Notes under the pieces: generated by a model
Database searches by the model: none
Told to the model about the DNA's origin: nothing
The model's input: only the letters and a program-made list of their open reading frames with translations
IMG/VR virus record: IMGVR_UViG_3300031963_011940
Span: 1 to 22,316 of that record
Origin: a virus
Length of the DNA: 22,316 nt
Reading direction: 5' to 3' (one strand)
Shown here: in pieces, positions 21,221 through 22,316 of the stretch
How positions within the stretch are numbered: the stretch's first letter is position 1
Layout of the letters: every line of letters begins with the position of its first letter
Translations under genes and position numbers: made by a program

Positions 21221-22316
21221 ATGCCCAGTATTACATTTCCTTCGGGGAGTATATTAACCCCCACTGTATTAGAACTATCTACTAACCTAGCTAGTCTTTA
21301 CAGCACTGTGTGCGGAGAAAGTGCAAATTGGGGTAATGCCCTGCCTTTAGATCATTCTAAATGGGATGCTACGTTTGATACGGTAAGTACTTTGAGTGGA
21401 GATTGGAATAGTGTTTACTCTGCAGTTTCTATCAACAGTGGATCATGGTCGTATCAAGGTAATGATATTAAACCATTAACTGCAGGATGGCAAAATACCT
21501 ATGGTACAGTATCTTCACTTAGTTCAAATTGGGATGCTACGTTTGATACGGTAAGTACTTTGAGTGGAGATTGGAATAGTGTTTACTCTGCAGTTTCTAT
21601 CAACAGTGGATCATGGCAAAATACTTATGGTACAGTATCTTCTCTTAGTTCAAATTGGGATGCTACCTATGCATTAATGTCAAGTAATTCTGCTAATTGG
21701 GACGGCGCATATACCACTTTAAATGATGTATCAGCTAGTTTTGGCGATTCATTAACTTGGGTTAAAAATAATTCTTCAACAATGTATGTTGATAGATTAG
21801 GAGTTAATACAGACATTAATTTATTGGCAAATAATTTAAAATTAGCAGTTCAAGGTGATACTGTAATATATGGAAATTTATCTTCACTGGGTACTACAAC
21901 ATTAGTAAATGTTACGGCAAACGTAACTGATGCATTATCAGTTGTTAATCCTGGATTCGGTGCACCCAATGCAATATTCATAAGTCAGGGGGGTCCTGGC
22001 GCCGGTATAAAGATGAACAACGCCGGATCCGGACCTATGATGACATTGGAAGGAAATGGGAATGTGGGTATAGGTACAGGAACACCTAATGAGAAACTGA
22101 CAGTAAATGGCAATATTTCTGGTAATGGTGTGATATATGCCTCGGGTGGAAATAGTAATTTATGGAATTCATCTACTACTTTATTTGCTGGATATTCTGC
22201 TGTTTGGCAAAGCAATGTAGTAACAACTAGTTCTTCATCGGGTCGATGGAATGCAGCTTATAGTTCTTTGACAGGTACTAGTGCTAAGTGGGATAATACA
22301 TTCAATGTTGTATCTT
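21221..22316 (+). CDS. Repeat-rich tail-fibre protein (3' partial)
   Basis: The frame stays open from ATG 21221 to the window end, at least 365 residues. Residues about 35-165 are tandem units with a Trp roughly every 14 residues ('SSNWDATFDTVSTLSGDW', 'NSVYSAVSINSGSW'), a repeat style typical of long trimeric phage fibres. Then comes a strand-rich shaft with 'VGIGTGTPNEKLTVNGNISG', the pattern often found ahead of S74-type chaperone domains. 'NLWNSSTTLFAGYSAVW' follows, and then more Trp repeats running off the edge. Part of the repeat region is duplicated at the DNA level. It is very likely a tail-fibre or receptor-binding shaft protein. Its C-terminal domain is outside the window. Confidence 0.85.
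   Translation, partial: MPSITFPSGSILTPTVLELSTNLASLYSTVCGESANWGNALPLDHSKWDATFDTVSTLSGDWNSVYSAVSINSGSWSYQGNDIKPLTAGWQNTYGTVSSLSSNWDATFDTVSTLSGDWNSVYSAVSINSGSWQNTYGTVSSLSSNWDATYALMSSNSANWDGAYTTLNDVSASFGDSLTWVKNNSSTMYVDRLGVNTDINLLANNLKLAVQGDTVIYGNLSSLGTTTLVNVTANVTDALSVVNPGFGAPNAIFISQGGPGAGIKMNNAGSGPMMTLEGNGNVGIGTGTPNEKLTVNGNISGNGVIYASGGNSNLWNSSTTLFAGYSAVWQSNVVTTSSSSGRWNAAYSSLTGTSAKWDNTFNVVS
21362..21448 (+). repeat. 87-nt direct repeat, copy 1
   Basis: This stretch, from TGGGATGCTACGTTTGATAC to CAGTGGATCATGG, recurs without a mismatch at 21530-21616. It encodes 29 residues containing two Trp units of the fibre repeat. Confidence 0.9.
21530..21616 (+). repeat. 87-nt direct repeat, copy 2
   Basis: Identical to 21362-21448, offset by 168 nt. 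An adjoining shorter repeat (21488-21542, recurring at 21614-21668 with two mismatches) shows that the array was assembled by more than one duplication. Confidence 0.9.

Overview
This window looks like part of the genome of a large tailed bacteriophage. It is AT-rich and densely packed, and intergenic gaps are mostly under 80 nt. It carries very long fibre/adhesin-type genes, several small virion-type genes, and a mix of enzymes typical of large phages (MoxR AAA+ ATPase with a VWA/metallopeptidase partner, UV-damage endonuclease). The clearest pointer to a host is a near-complete DUF1501 protein of the Tat-exported type found mainly in Planctomycetota and Verrucomicrobiota. Two lipoprotein genes suggest a diderm-type envelope. 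The host is an inference. No rRNA, tRNA, CRISPR array, IS element or integrase was recognised.

Layout. (1) 2-7176: a giant adhesin, 5' truncated by the window, with seven LamG-like domains, a G8/CEMIP-like segment and a beta-helix, followed by a 63-aa protein. (2) 7173-7700 (-): a small fibre-type protein with an N-terminal 'IKIKRR...GELAFNE' module. (3) 7773-11918: a 1381-aa protein in which an NHL-type propeller appears to sit between RCC1-like blades. (4) 11915-12842 (-): an MSMEG_6728-family protein and an unknown 155-aa protein. (5) 12886-15977: an unknown protein, MoxR ATPase, and a metallopeptidase/VWA protein. (6) 15974-16156 (-): a 60-aa version of the GELAFNE module. (7) 16204-18094: DUF1501 protein and a coiled-coil protein. 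(8) 18117-20312: two overlapping lipoprotein genes and a UVDE endonuclease in a tight operon. (9) 20321-20657: two overlapping small genes. (10) 20654-21187 (-): a virion-type protein. (11) 21221-end: a repeat-rich tail-fibre gene, cut by the window.

Two promoter-like signals account for most transcription-unit starts. Seven genes have TAAATA exactly 5 nt before ATG. This resembles the T4 late promoter TATAAATA and would give essentially leaderless mRNAs. Four other genes have GAAACC-N3-TAAAAT-like boxes, always with the same 9-nt offset. Shine-Dalgarno sequences are almost absent. The DUF1501 gene and the fibre genes carry the late-type signal. The MoxR, VWA, lipoprotein and 214-aa genes carry the other one.

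All four convergent gene junctions interlock at their stop codons by exactly 4 nt. Three single minus-strand virion-type genes sit in the same setting: stop-interlocked on one side, and back-to-back late-type promoters on the other.
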